A stretch of DNA of 64,000 bases, from the NCBI GenBank assembly GCA_009773355.1, contig WRPG01000001.1, positions 206,529 through 270,528 on the forward strand, given 5' to 3'. The notes beneath the pieces are model-generated. The model had not been told where the DNA came from, searched no databases, and saw nothing but the letters and a program-made list of their open reading frames with translations. The DNA comes from Limisphaerales bacterium (GTDB lineage: Bacteria; Verrucomicrobiota; Verrucomicrobiia; Limisphaerales; SXTU01). How positions within the stretch are numbered: position 1 is the stretch's first letter; each line of letters starts with the position of its first letter. Positions 7,997-16,624 of the stretch are shown here, in pieces. Both the position numbers and the translations under genes were made by a program.

Positions 7997-8158
7997 TCCG
8001 AGGGGCTGGTCCGGGGAGCCGGGCGCTGACGCACCGCCGCCGGTTCCTGCTTTCGTCAGGGCGCAGCCTTGGTCGCGGCCGGTCGGCAGTGGCATGTCCG
8101 CCGCCGGGCGCCGTGATGCGCCCTTTTTTGCCAGCTTGCCAACCAATAAAAGGGTGAT

Positions 8159-8617
8159 ATGACCATGCCCGTGACCAAAGAAGTTGTGATCCTGATCGCG
8201 GAAGATGACGCCGGCCATGCAGTGCTCATCGAGAAGAACCTCAAGCGCGTGGGCCTGCACAATCCCATCCAGCGCTTCGAGAACGGCCAGGAGATTCTCG
8301 ACTTCCTCTTCCGCCGCAGCCCTGGTCCGCAGCGCCGGGCGGACACGGCGTATCTGCTGCTGCTCGACATCCGCATGCCGAAGGTGGACGGCGTGGAAGT
8401 GCTCCGCCAAGTCAAGGCGGACCCCTCGCTCCGCAAGCTGCCCACCATCATGCTCACCACCACCGAGGATCCGCGCGAGGTCGCGCGCTGCCACGAGCTG
8501 GGCTGCAACAACTACATCGTCAAGCCGGTGGACTACGAGAAGTTCTCCGAGGCCATCAAGCAGCTCGGCCTGTTCGTCTCCCTCGTGCAGGTGCCGGACA
8601 TCAACGGCAAGCCGTAG
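8159..8617 (+). CDS. single-domain response regulator (Rcp1-like CheY)
   Basis: This 152-residue protein is a complete stand-alone receiver. It has the acidic pair in ILIAEDDAGH (E15/D16/D17), the phosphoacceptor D70 in LLLLDIRMPKVDG, the Thr of IMLTTTEDP, and the Lys of NNYIVKPVDYEKF. The motif NPIQRFENGQEILDFLF is typical of the phytochrome-associated Rcp1-type regulators. There is no output domain, so it works by protein contact. AGGGTGAT precedes the ATG at 8159. An ATG two codons further (8165) is an alternative. Nearby kinases are candidate partners. Confidence 0.92.
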   Translation: MTMPVTKEVVILIAEDDAGHAVLIEKNLKRVGLHNPIQRFENGQEILDFLFRRSPGPQRRADTAYLLLLDIRMPKVDGVEVLRQVKADPSLRKLPTIMLTTTEDPREVARCHELGCNNYIVKPVDYEKFSEAIKQLGLFVSLVQVPDINGKP

Positions 8618-8649
8618 CGCCGGGACATCCGCCGGAGCGGCCCGCGCGC

Positions 8650-8946
8650 CTACCGCCAGCTCTTCCACAACGCCGCGACCGAGCGTCCGAGGGAAACCAT
8701 CCCGGCGAGCTTGCCGAGGAAGCCGGAGGATTCCGACTTTCGCGAACCCCACAGCGACAGCAGCGGGGCCAGTGCGCTCAAGGCGGTCCGCACCTTGCGG
8801 GCGAGGGCGACGCCCAAGTCCACCCACACGACGACCGGCTGGAGGTTCTGCGCCACCTCGGCGAGCGCCTGCCGGTTCGCCGCGCTTTGCCGGAGCAGCG
8901 CGGCCTTTCGCGCCTGGCACCCGGCTAGTTCTCGGTTTCCAAACAT
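8650..8946 (-). CDS. small YqjK-like protein, third gene of YqjDE-type operon
   Basis: This 98-residue protein has an N-terminal helical, Ala/Gln/Arg-rich segment (MFGNRELAGCQARKAALLRQ, then SAANRQALAEVAQNLQPVV) and a hydrophobic central stretch (LSALAPLLSLWG). The start at 8946 overlaps the end of the upstream holin-like gene by 22 bases, as expected for a coupled third gene. In Enterobacteria the equivalent position after yqjD and yqjE is held by yqjK, a small membrane-associated protein of unknown role. The similarity here is in size, order and composition only. Confidence 0.6.
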   Translation of the reverse strand: MFGNRELAGCQARKAALLRQSAANRQALAEVAQNLQPVVVWVDLGVALARKVRTALSALAPLLSLWGSRKSESSGFLGKLAGMVSLGRSVAALWKSWR

Positions 8947-9311
8947 GAGCGGTCTTTCTTGAGTTCGTCGAGCGTGCTGGCAAAGGCGCTTCTCGCCTTC
9001 AGGCGCGCCTGCAAGGCCCGCCAGGCCAGCACGGTGACCAGGAGATACAGCCCGCTCAGGCCGGCCAGCGCCGGCAGGAGACCGTTCTCCCAGCAGAGGA
9101 CGACGATGGTGAGCGTCACCAGCGAGAGGGCCATGAGGCCGAAGGCGACCACGGCGGCGGCGCACAGGATGGCCTCCACCAGCCGGCACTTCTCCTCCTG
9201 CAACTCGACGGCGAACAGCTCGACGCGGTTGTGGGTGGTGGCGAGCAGGGCGTCGAGGCCGCGCCGCAGCGAGGCCCAGACGCCCGGTTTGGTTTCAGTG
9301 TCCTCGCTCAT
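8925..9311 (-). CDS. phage holin family (Holin-X/YqjE-like) membrane protein
   Basis: This 128-residue protein has a soluble N-terminus (ATTHNRVELFAVELQEEKCRLVEA). Two membrane helices follow, ILCAAAVVAFGLMALSLVTL and LLPALAGLSGLYLLVTVLAW, then a charged tail. This is the pattern of the YqjE/holin-X superfamily (PF07332). Despite its name, that family is chromosomal and of unknown function. It follows the DUF883 gene by 6 bases on the minus strand. There are no other phage genes nearby. Confidence 0.85.
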   Translation of the reverse strand: MSEDTETKPGVWASLRRGLDALLATTHNRVELFAVELQEEKCRLVEAILCAAAVVAFGLMALSLVTLTIVVLCWENGLLPALAGLSGLYLLVTVLAWRALQARLKARSAFASTLDELKKDRSCLETEN

Positions 9312-9317
9312 GCGCGC

Positions 9318-9614
9318 TCACTTTCTCGTGACGAGCACGCCGATGAGCAGGCCCAGGCCAAACGCGACGCCGATGGATTGATACGGATGCTCGCGGATGG
9401 TCCGGTCGGCGGCCTTCGCGCCTTCGACGGCTTTGGCCTCCAGGCGCTGGCAGGCACGCTTGGCCGACTCCATCGCGTCATGCAGGCGCGCGCGCATTTC
9501 CTGGGCCTTCGCGCCGGCGGCATCTTTCGAGTCGTGCAGCAACTCCTCGGAGTCGGTGACGATGCGTTTGAGATCGGTGACCAGCTTGTCCGTGTTGACT
9601 TCGGTGGCATTCAT
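9318..9614 (-). CDS. DUF883 (ElaB/YqjD) membrane-anchored protein
   Basis: This 98-residue protein has a long amphipathic helix rich in Ala, Lys and Glu and a C-terminal glycine-containing membrane anchor (SIGVAFGLGLLIGVLVTRK). Both are diagnostic of the ElaB/YqjD family. Members of this family attach to the inner membrane and in E. coli bind ribosomes in stationary phase. AAGGAG lies about 10 bases before the ATG. It is the first gene of a three-gene operon and is divergent from the REC-PAS-kinase gene at 9813, with 198 bp between them that must hold both promoters. Confidence 0.9.
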   Translation of the reverse strand: MNATEVNTDKLVTDLKRIVTDSEELLHDSKDAAGAKAQEMRARLHDAMESAKRACQRLEAKAVEGAKAADRTIREHPYQSIGVAFGLGLLIGVLVTRK

Positions 9615-9812
9615 AGGTGGCTCCTTCCGGTTGGTTTCATTTCCCGTTTCGGTGCCCGCGACGGCGGGCCGTTACACAACGCAGGCTCCAATCCTCGCCC
9701 GCAACGGGCTACACGCGAATTGTCAATCGCTGGTCCAATTCACGCCATGGCCTCGTGTGGGTGAAGGCAGTAAGAGCTACCCAATCGAACCCGGGTTGGT
9801 TATGACTTCCGC

Positions 9813-11270
9813 GTGCCTGACCGTCCGCCAAAGTCCACGCCCACGACCGTCTTCGTGGTGGACGATGACTGCGGGCTGGCCCGCCTCATCGAACGCGCGC
9901 TCAAGCGCGCCGGCCACACCACCGCCTCCGCCAGCTCCGGCTTCGACGCCATCAACTGGCTGGGACAGCACCGGCCGGAGCTGCTGCTGCTTGACCTGAA
10001 ATTGCAGGATCTCGAAGGCCGGGAGCTGATCAGCCAGCTTGAGGCGCTCGGGCGCACCGTCCCCTTCATCGTCATCACCGGGCAGGGCGACGAGCGCGTG
10101 GCCGTGGAGATGATGAAGCGCGGCGCGCTGGACTACCTCGTCAAGGACGCACAGTTCCTCGACCTCGTCCCCGCCGTGGTGCAGCGCGCGCTGGCGCAGA
10201 TCGAGCGCGACCGCCGGCTCGCCGCGACTGAGGAGGCGCTGCGCCACAGCGAGGCCATCCTGGCCAAGGCCCAGCAAATCGCACAGCTCGGCAGCTATGA
10301 AGTCGAGCTTGGCCCGCCGCCCGTGGCCCGCTGGTCCGCGCAGATGTTCCGCATCCTCGGCGTCGCGCCGGGCGCGGTGCGGCCCCTCTCCGATGAGTTC
10401 TTCGACCACTTGGTCCACCCGGACGACCGGGCGCGCGCGCGCGCGACCATCGAGGATGGCATCCGCCGCGGCGAAGGCTGGAAGTTCGAGTATCGCATTC
10501 TGCGCCCCGACGGTGAGGTGCGCCATGTGCAAAGCTCCAGCGAGGCCGTCGGCAACAGCGGGGTGGCCCGCAAAATTGTCGGCACCATGCTCGACATCAC
10601 CGAGCGCCGCCGGCTGGAGCAGGAGATTCTCAGCATCAGCGAGCAGGAGCAGCGGCGCATCGGGCAGGACCTGCACGACGGCATCTGCCAGCAGCTCGCG
10701 GGCATCGAGCTGATGAGCCAGGTGCTGGAGCAGGCGCTGGCCCCGAAGGCGAAAAAGCATTCCGCCCAGGCCGGGCAGATTGCCGCGCATGTGCGCGACG
10801 CCATCACCCAGACGCGGATGCTCGCGCACGGCTTGTGCCCGGTCGTCTTGGAGTCCGAAGGGCTGATGTCCGCATTGCAGGAGCTGGCCAATGCCACCAC
10901 GAAGATGTTCGGCGTGGACTGCGTCTTCCGCTGCGACCATCCCGTGCACATCCACGACAACGCCACGGCCACGCACCTCTACCGCATCGCGCAGGAGGCG
11001 GTGAGCAACGCCATCAAGCACGGCAGATCGCGCCGCATCGAGGTCGGCCTGGCCGCCGAGTCCAACCGCGTCTTCCTCGCCGTGAAGGACAACGGCTGCG
11101 GCATCCCCGCCACGCCGCCGCGCACCGGCGCCGGGCTGCGCATCATGCAATACCGCGCCGGCATGATTGGCGGGTCCGTCATTGTGCAGCGCGGCGAGCC
11201 GGACGGCACCACCGTCGCCTGCTCCGTGCATCAGTCCCCGCCGCTGCCGAAGGGCAAGCCACGACGATGA
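9813..11270 (+). CDS. REC-PAS-HisKA_3 sensor histidine kinase
   Basis: This 485-residue soluble kinase has no membrane segment. Order: receiver domain (residues 12-125, phosphoacceptor D61 in LLLLDLKLQ), PAS domain (about 150-265, ending in GTMLDITERRRLEQ), HisKA_3 dimerisation domain with phosphorylated H288 in GQDLHDGICQQLAG, and a GHKL ATPase with NAIKHG and NGCGI boxes. This is the NarX/DegS class, whose partners are LuxR-type regulators; one follows directly at 11416. The start is GTG at 9813, since the nearby ATG at 9802 is out of frame. The N-terminal receiver implies input from another phosphorelay. Confidence 0.93.
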   Translation: MPDRPPKSTPTTVFVVDDDCGLARLIERALKRAGHTTASASSGFDAINWLGQHRPELLLLDLKLQDLEGRELISQLEALGRTVPFIVITGQGDERVAVEMMKRGALDYLVKDAQFLDLVPAVVQRALAQIERDRRLAATEEALRHSEAILAKAQQIAQLGSYEVELGPPPVARWSAQMFRILGVAPGAVRPLSDEFFDHLVHPDDRARARATIEDGIRRGEGWKFEYRILRPDGEVRHVQSSSEAVGNSGVARKIVGTMLDITERRRLEQEILSISEQEQRRIGQDLHDGICQQLAGIELMSQVLEQALAPKAKKHSAQAGQIAAHVRDAITQTRMLAHGLCPVVLESEGLMSALQELANATTKMFGVDCVFRCDHPVHIHDNATATHLYRIAQEAVSNAIKHGRSRRIEVGLAAESNRVFLAVKDNGCGIPATPPRTGAGLRIMQYRAGMIGGSVIVQRGEPDGTTVACSVHQSPPLPKGKPRR

Positions 11271-11415
11271 GCTGCTCCCAAAATCCAAATGGCTGCCGCC
11301 TCCATCTGCGAGCCTCGCCCCACCAGCGCATCGGTCGGCTGGAGCGGTGGTCCGGGGATCGGATGGAAAGCAGGGCAGAGCACCGCCGACCAGCTTGCTT
11401 TGGAGGGAATCCCCG

Positions 11416-12108
11416 ATGAAAACGAAGAAGAAAAAACCCGCCGCGCCCGCGCCGAAGAAAATCCTCATCGTGGACGACCACCCGTTGATGCGCGACGGCC
11501 TCGTTGCGCTCATCACCGCGCAGCCCGACCTCGCCGTCTGCGCCCAGGCCGCCGACGCGCGCGAAGCCCTGCAGGCCGTCGAGGCCCACTGGCCCGACCT
11601 CGTGCTCATGGACATCTCGCTCCCCGGCAAGAGCGGCCTCGAAGCCATCAAGGATTTGCAGGCCATCCAGTCCGGCCTCGCCATCCTCGTCCTCTCGATG
11701 CACGACGAGGCGCTCTACGCCGAGCGCGTGCTGCGCGCCGGCGCGCGCGGCTACGTGATGAAGCAGGAGGGCGGCAAGCGCATCATGGACGGCATCCGCG
11801 CCGTGCTGGAGGGCCGCGTCTTCGTCAGCGAGAAGATGTCCGCGCGCATCATGGACGCCTTCACCGGCCACCGGACCGGCGGCGCAGGCAGCTCGGTCGA
11901 GTCGCTCTCCGACCGCGAGTTCGAGGTGTTCCAGCTCATTGGCCGGGGCCGCAGCACGAAGGAAATCGCCGCGCAGCTTCACCTCAGCGGCAAGACCGTC
12001 GAAGTCCACCGGGTCAACATCAAGGCCAAGCTCAAGCTCGCCACCAGCCCCGAACTGGTCCACTACGCCGTGCGCTGGGTGGAATCGCAGTCTGCCGCCG
12101 GCCATTGA
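11416..12108 (+). CDS. NarL/FixJ-type response regulator
   Basis: This 230-residue protein has a receiver (ILIVDDHPLMRDG; D66 in LVLMDISLP; K in YVMKQEG) and a LuxR-type helix-turn-helix (about 160-215: LSDREFEVFQLIGRGRSTKE then IAAQLHLSGKTVEVHR). It is a DNA-binding partner for the HisKA_3 kinase immediately upstream. A basic N-terminal tail (MKTKKKKPAAPAPKK) precedes the receiver. GGAGGG stands 9 bases before the ATG at 11416, which fixes the start. The longer open frame upstream has no family similarity. Confidence 0.94.
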   Translation: MKTKKKKPAAPAPKKILIVDDHPLMRDGLVALITAQPDLAVCAQAADAREALQAVEAHWPDLVLMDISLPGKSGLEAIKDLQAIQSGLAILVLSMHDEALYAERVLRAGARGYVMKQEGGKRIMDGIRAVLEGRVFVSEKMSARIMDAFTGHRTGGAGSSVESLSDREFEVFQLIGRGRSTKEIAAQLHLSGKTVEVHRVNIKAKLKLATSPELVHYAVRWVESQSAAGH

Positions 12109-12180
12109 CGCACGCCCTGCCGTGCGCGGTGAGCCAGAGCGCCTCGCCGGCAAGGCCTGATTCCAATTCCCGGATAAAGT

Positions 12181-12269
12181 GTGGCGGCTGTGGTGGCGCT
12201 CTATGAGCGCCGAGTTGCGGCCGCCTGCACGCCAGGACGACCCGGTCGGCGGCCACAGACCGCCGCCAC
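12181..12269. repeat. three-stem palindromic element
   Basis: The outer arms GTGGCGGCTGTGG (12181-12193) and CCACAGACCGCCGCCAC (12253-12269) pair apart from a bulge. Inside are two further stems: GGCGCT-ctatg-AGCGCC (12195-12211) and GGCCGCC (12219-12225) with GGCGGCC (12248-12254). Folded, it is a cloverleaf-like cruciform of 89 nt. It is likely a dispersed chromosomal repeat. Confidence 0.7.
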
Positions 12270-12315
12270 AGGTTCATGGGGAGAACCCACGAGCCACCAA
12301 GTCCCGCGATTTCAG

Positions 12316-12442
12316 CCCCTGAACCGGAACCCGGCCCTCCGGGCCGCAGCGGCAACTTGCACCGGCCCCCGTGCGAACATCCGCAGCGCCCCCCGGTTGA
12401 GGTGGCTGCTGCGGGCCGGAGTCCCGCGCTCCGGTTCAGGGG
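12316..12442. repeat. 13-bp perfect inverted repeat with long spacer
   Basis: CCCCTGAACCGGA at 12316-12328 is the exact reverse complement of TCCGGTTCAGGGG at 12430-12442. GC-rich spacer sequence in between contains smaller self-complementary stretches. The same GTCCCGCG octamer precedes each arm at 12301 and 12421. Confidence 0.6.
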
Positions 12443-12595
12443 TAGCCGCGAGGACGAGCACAGCTCGTCCCTGCCGGCGGCGGGCGGGCGCGCAGTGCCT
12501 CATGCATTCATTGCTTGGGCGGGAAACTGTTTGACCGGGGGCGTGGGAGGGCGTCTGCTCGCCCCAGCCCAAGGATTTTTTCACCTGAGCCATGA

Positions 12596-15500
12596 ATGGA
12601 ACGAACATCGCCACCTGACTTGACGGAGCGCCTGCGGCTGGCGGTGCGCGCGGGCAACGTGGGGCTGTGGGATTGGGACTTGCGGACGAACGAGGTGTAT
12701 TTCTCCCCGGAGTGGAAGCGCCAGCTTGGCCACGCGGAGGAGGAGATCACGAATCGCTTCGCGGAGTGGGAAAGCCGCGTCCACCCGGACGACCTCGCGC
12801 CCACGCTGGCGAAGGTGCAGGCGCTCATCGCCAACCCCGTGGCCGGCTACGCGATGGAGTTCCGGATGCGGCACAAGGACGGATCGTATCGGTGGATCCT
12901 CGCGCAGGCGGACGTGCTCCGCGACGCGTCCGGCCAGCCCGTGCGGATGCTCGGCTGCCATCTGGACATCACGGAACGCAATCAGGCGGAGGCCCTGCTG
13001 AACGCCCAGAAGCAGGTGCTGGAGATGATCGCCACGGGCGCGCCGTTGACGGAAACGCTCACCAACCTGGTGCGTCTCACCGAAACCCAATCCCCGGAGA
13101 TGCTCTGCTCCATTCTGCTGCTCGACGAAGCCGGCCTGCACGTCCGCCACGGGGCCGCACCGAGCCTGCCGGCGGCGTTTGTCGCGCTGGTGGACGGCCA
13201 GCCGATTGGCCCGTGTGCCGGCTCGTGCGGCACGGCGGCCTATCGCCAGGAGGCGGTGTTTGTGCAGGACATCGCCACCGACCCGCTCTGGGCGGCCTAT
13301 CAGGCGGCGGCGCTGCCCCACGGGTTGCGGGCCTGCTGGTCCACCCCGATTTTCGACCAGCAGCGGCGGGTGCTGGGCACGTTTGCGATGTATTACCGCC
13401 AGCCGGGCCTGCCCCGGCCGGAGCATCGTCGGCTCATCGAGTTCGCCACGCACCTGGCGGCCATCGCCATCGGCCGCCACCGGGCCGAGGCGGCGCTGCG
13501 GGAACGCGAGCAGCAGATGCATCTTTTTGTCGAGCACAGCCCGGCGGCCATCGCGATGTTCGACCGCGACATGCGCTACCTCGTGGCCAGCCGGCGCTGG
13601 GTGACGGACTACCGGCTCGCCGAGCAGAGCATCATCGGGCGCAGCCACTACGAGGTCTTCCCTGAAATCCCGGACCGCTGGAAGGAAATCCACCGGCGCT
13701 GTCTTGCGGGGGCCGTGGAGAAATGCGAGGCGGACCCGTTCCCGCGCGCGGACGGAACGACGGACTGGGTCCGCTGGGAGGTGCGACCGTGGCACACAGC
13801 GCACGGGGAGATCGGCGGGGTGATTGTTTTCTCGGAGCTGGTCACGGAGCGCAAGCAGGCGGAGGCGGCGCTGCGGGAGAGCGAAGCGCGGCTGCGGATC
13901 GTGACGGACAACGCGCGCGTCGGTCTCGTGATGGTCAGCCCCGACCGCCACTACCTCTTTGCCAACGTGGCTTACGCGGAAATCCTCGGCCTGCCCACCG
14001 CCGACCTGGTCGGGAAGCGTGTGCCCGATGTGCTGGCCGGGGTTTATGAAAAGCAGATCGGCCCGCGCCTGGATCGTGCGTTTGCCGGGGAGCGGGTCGC
14101 CTACGAACTGCAACTGCCCCGGCCGGGCGGCGAGCACCATTACGCCGTCAAGTATGAGCCGATCCGGGAGGGCGACGGCGTGGCGCGCGTCGTGGTGGTG
14201 ATCGCGGACGTCACCGAGCGCAAACGGGCGGAGGAGGCATTGAGCCTGAGCGCGCACCAAAGCCTCCAGCGTGCGGCGGCCTTGATTGACCTGTCCCGCG
14301 AGACCACCGCGAGCCAGCGCGACCTGACCGCAACCTTGCAGCGCATCACCGAGCGAACGGCGAAGACGCTCGGCATCGCCCGCGGCAGCATCTGGCGCTA
14401 CACCCCGGCGTGCGACGGCATCCAGTGCGTGGACCTGTTTGAAGCAACCTCCGGCCAGCACTCCGCCGGCCTCCAGCTCGCCGCCAAGAACTATCCCGCC
14501 TATTTCGCGGCGATGGCCGGCTCCGATGTCATTGACGCCGACGACGCCCACACGGACGCCCGGACCCGGGAGTTCTCGGAGGGTTATCTGCGCCCGCTAG
14601 GCATCAGCTCGATGCTGGACGCGGGCATTCGCATCCACGGCCGGCCCAGTGGCGTTGTGTGCCACGAGCACACCGGCCCGGCGCGGCAGTGGACGGCGGA
14701 TGAGAAATCGTTCGCCGTGGCCATTGCCAACCTGGTCTCGCAGGTGTTCGAGGCCGAGGAGCGCGCCAAGCTCGAAGGCCAACTGCGCCTCGAAGCCGCC
14801 GCGCTGAGCGCCGCCGCGAACGAGGTGGTCATCACGGACCGCACCGGCACGATCCAGTGGGTCAACCCGGCCTTCACCAAGACCACCGGCTACACGCTCG
14901 CCGAGGCCGTGGGCCGGAACTCGCGCATCCTCAAATCGGGCAAGCACGACGGCGCGTTCTATGAGAATCTCTGGGCCACCATCCTGCGCGGCGAGGTGTG
15001 GCGGGGCGAGATGGTCAACCGGAAGAAGGACGGCAGCCTCTTCACCGAGGAGACCATCATCACGTCCGTGAAGGACGAGCGCGGCGTGATCACACACTTC
15101 GTCGCCATCAAGCAGGACATCACGGAGAAGAAGCTGCTGGAGGCGAAGTTTCTCCGCGCGCAGCGGCTCGAAGGTCTGGGCGCGCTGGCCGGCGGCGTGG
15201 CGCATGACTTGAACAACGTGCTCGCGCCCATCCTCATGGCGTCGGAGCTGCTCAAGTCCCAGAGCACCGACCCGCCGACGCGCCGCCTGCTGGAGATGAT
15301 CGAGGGCAACTCCCAGCGCGGGGCGGGCATGATCCGGCAGATCCTCGCCTTCGCGCGCGGCACGGCCGGGGAGAAGATCGTGCTGCAGGCGGGCCACCTG
15401 TTGAAGGACATCAGCAAGATGATGAAGGAGACCTTCCCGCCCAACATCCGGTGCGAGCTGCGCGTGGCCGGCGGGCTGGAGCCGGTGCTGGGGGAGTCCA

Positions 15501-16282
15501 CGGAGTTGTATCAGGTGGTGCTCAACCTGTGTGTCAACGCCCGCGACGCCATGCCCAAGGGCGGCACCATCACGCTCGGCGCGGAGAACATCGTGCTGGA
15601 CGAGACCTACGCGCGCCTGAGCCAGGAGGCCAGGCCGGGGCATTACGTCGTCCTGACCGTGGCCGACACGGGCGACGGCATCCCTGAGGAGATCCGGGGG
15701 AAGATCTTCGAGCCGTTCTTCACGACCAAGGAGCCGGGCAAGGGCACGGGCCTCGGGCTGGCGACGGTGAAGGACATCGTCGCGAACCACGGCGGGTTCA
15801 TCCATCTCTACAGCGAGGTGGGCGTGGGCACGCAGTTCAAGATTTACCTCCCCGCCGTGCTCGGGGAGGAGACGACCTCCGACACCACGCTCACAACGCT
15901 GCCCGCCGGCCACGGCGAGCTGGTGCTGGTGGTGGACGACGAGGCGGCCGCGCGCGAGATCGTCAAGGCCACGCTGGAAGGCTACGGCTACCGCGTGGTG
16001 ACCGCCGGCGACGGCACCGAGGCGGTGGCGCGGTTCGTGGAGCACATGAAGGAAGTCCAGCTCCTCCTCACCGACATGCAGATGCCGCACATGGACGGCG
16101 CGGCGACCATCCGCGCGCTGCGGAACATCCAGCCGGACTTGAAGGTGATCGCCGCCTCCGGCCTGAACACGCACGAGGCCGCGCTGAAGGCCACGGGCCT
16201 CGAAGTCCAGGGCTTCATCCCCAAGCCATTCACCGCCGCCAGCCTCCTGCTCGCCCTCGACGCCGCGCTGCATCCGAAGTGA
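12596..16282 (+). CDS. large hybrid histidine kinase (PAS/GAF multi-sensor, C-terminal REC)
   Basis: This 1228-residue cytoplasmic protein has no membrane helices. Approximate order: PAS (10-130), GAF (150-300), PAS (305-425), PAS (430-545), GAF (560-720), PAS (735-850), HisKA with H870 in [14 protein letters not shown], HATPase with [14 protein letters not shown] and DTGDGIPEE and GTGLGLATV, then a C-terminal receiver with D1160 in [16 protein letters not shown]-to-PAS linkers of the DITER type repeat ([43 protein letters not shown]), pointing to internal duplication. The GAF and PAS domains suggest sensing of small ligands, redox state or light. The C-terminal receiver hands phosphate to an Hpt protein or acts as a brake. 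Confidence 0.94.
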   Translation: MERTSPPDLTERLRLAVRAGNVGLWDWDLRTNEVYFSPEWKRQLGHAEEEITNRFAEWESRVHPDDLAPTLAKVQALIANPVAGYAMEFRMRHKDGSYRWILAQADVLRDASGQPVRMLGCHLDITERNQAEALLNAQKQVLEMIATGAPLTETLTNLVRLTETQSPEMLCSILLLDEAGLHVRHGAAPSLPAAFVALVDGQPIGPCAGSCGTAAYRQEAVFVQDIATDPLWAAYQAAALPHGLRACWSTPIFDQQRRVLGTFAMYYRQPGLPRPEHRRLIEFATHLAAIAIGRHRAEAALREREQQMHLFVEHSPAAIAMFDRDMRYLVASRRWVTDYRLAEQSIIGRSHYEVFPEIPDRWKEIHRRCLAGAVEKCEADPFPRADGTTDWVRWEVRPWHTAHGEIGGVIVFSELVTERKQAEAALRESEARLRIVTDNARVGLVMVSPDRHYLFANVAYAEILGLPTADLVGKRVPDVLAGVYEKQIGPRLDRAFAGERVAYELQLPRPGGEHHYAVKYEPIREGDGVARVVVVIADVTERKRAEEALSLSAHQSLQRAAALIDLSRETTASQRDLTATLQRITERTAKTLGIARGSIWRYTPACDGIQCVDLFEATSGQHSAGLQLAAKNYPAYFAAMAGSDVIDADDAHTDARTREFSEGYLRPLGISSMLDAGIRIHGRPSGVVCHEHTGPARQWTADEKSFAVAIANLVSQVFEAEERAKLEGQLRLEAAALSAAANEVVITDRTGTIQWVNPAFTKTTGYTLAEAVGRNSRILKSGKHDGAFYENLWATILRGEVWRGEMVNRKKDGSLFTEETIITSVKDERGVITHFVAIKQDITEKKLLEAKFLRAQRLEGLGALAGGVAHDLNNVLAPILMASELLKSQSTDPPTRRLLEMIEGNSQRGAGMIRQILAFARGTAGEKIVLQAGHLLKDISKMMKETFPPNIRCELRVAGGLEPVLGESTELYQVVLNLCVNARDAMPKGGTITLGAENIVLDETYARLSQEARPGHYVVLTVADTGDGIPEEIRGKIFEPFFTTKEPGKGTGLGLATVKDIVANHGGFIHLYSEVGVGTQFKIYLPAVLGEETTSDTTLTTLPAGHGELVLVVDDEAAAREIVKATLEGYGYRVVTAGDGTEAVARFVEHMKEVQLLLTDMQMPHMDGAATIRALRNIQPDLKVIAASGLNTHEAALKATGLEVQGFIPKPFTAASLLLALDAALHPK

Positions 16283-16334
16283 AAGAGCCGGCCGGGCGAC
16301 CAGCGCGCTTCCCGGCCCCAGAGGGGCCAGTGAG

Positions 16335-16527
16335 GGTAGCCGGTGGGCAGATTCGACCGAAGGGAGAGGCGCACCCACCGGTCGGCAAGCCAACCGGGCC
16401 GCGCCCCGGCGGGGCGCATGAGCGCCCCGATTGTGTGGCGATGATTCATGCGCCCCGCCGGGGCACCGGGCACTTGGGGCCAGCACCGGTGGGTGCGCTC
16501 CCAGGGCGGAGCTTCCCACCGGCTACC
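16335..16527. repeat. 193-nt nested cruciform element
   Basis: This element fills most of the 342-bp gap between the hybrid kinase and the CNNM gene, where I see no coding sequence. Three perfect inverted pairs are nested with near-equal spacing. The outer pair is GGTAGCCGGTGGG (16335-16347) with CCCACCGGCTACC (16515-16527). The middle pair is GCGCACCCACCGGT (16369-16382) with ACCGGTGGGTGCGC (16485-16498). The inner pair is GCCCCGGCGGGGCGCATGA (16403-16421) with its complement (16446-16464). The inner arm is itself palindromic (GCCCCGGCGGGGC). Confidence 0.8.
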
Positions 16528-16624
16528 TTCATTCGCGCCTCCAGCGCGGCCTTCACCACTCACGCCCGTTCCACCGAAACAGCGGGGAACATTTTGTCCG
16601 AGGGCTTCAGCCTCGACTTCGGCC

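Larger units (their letters stand above)
12109..12595. other. 487-bp intergenic region filled with inverted repeats
   Basis: I see no convincing gene here. The first half holds a three-stem palindromic element (12181-12269). The second half has a 13-bp inverted repeat with 101 bases between its arms (12316-12442). The last 60 bases contain CCCAGCCCAAGGATTTTTTCACC before the start of the hybrid kinase at 12596, which could be its leader. Both repeat arms are preceded by GTCCCGCG. Confidence 0.6.

Noticed and set aside
8925..9614. Prophage remnant suggested by the holin-family protein
   Set aside because: The gene is in a YqjD/YqjE-type operon. No lysis, capsid, integrase or terminase genes are near, and this holin family is chromosomal.
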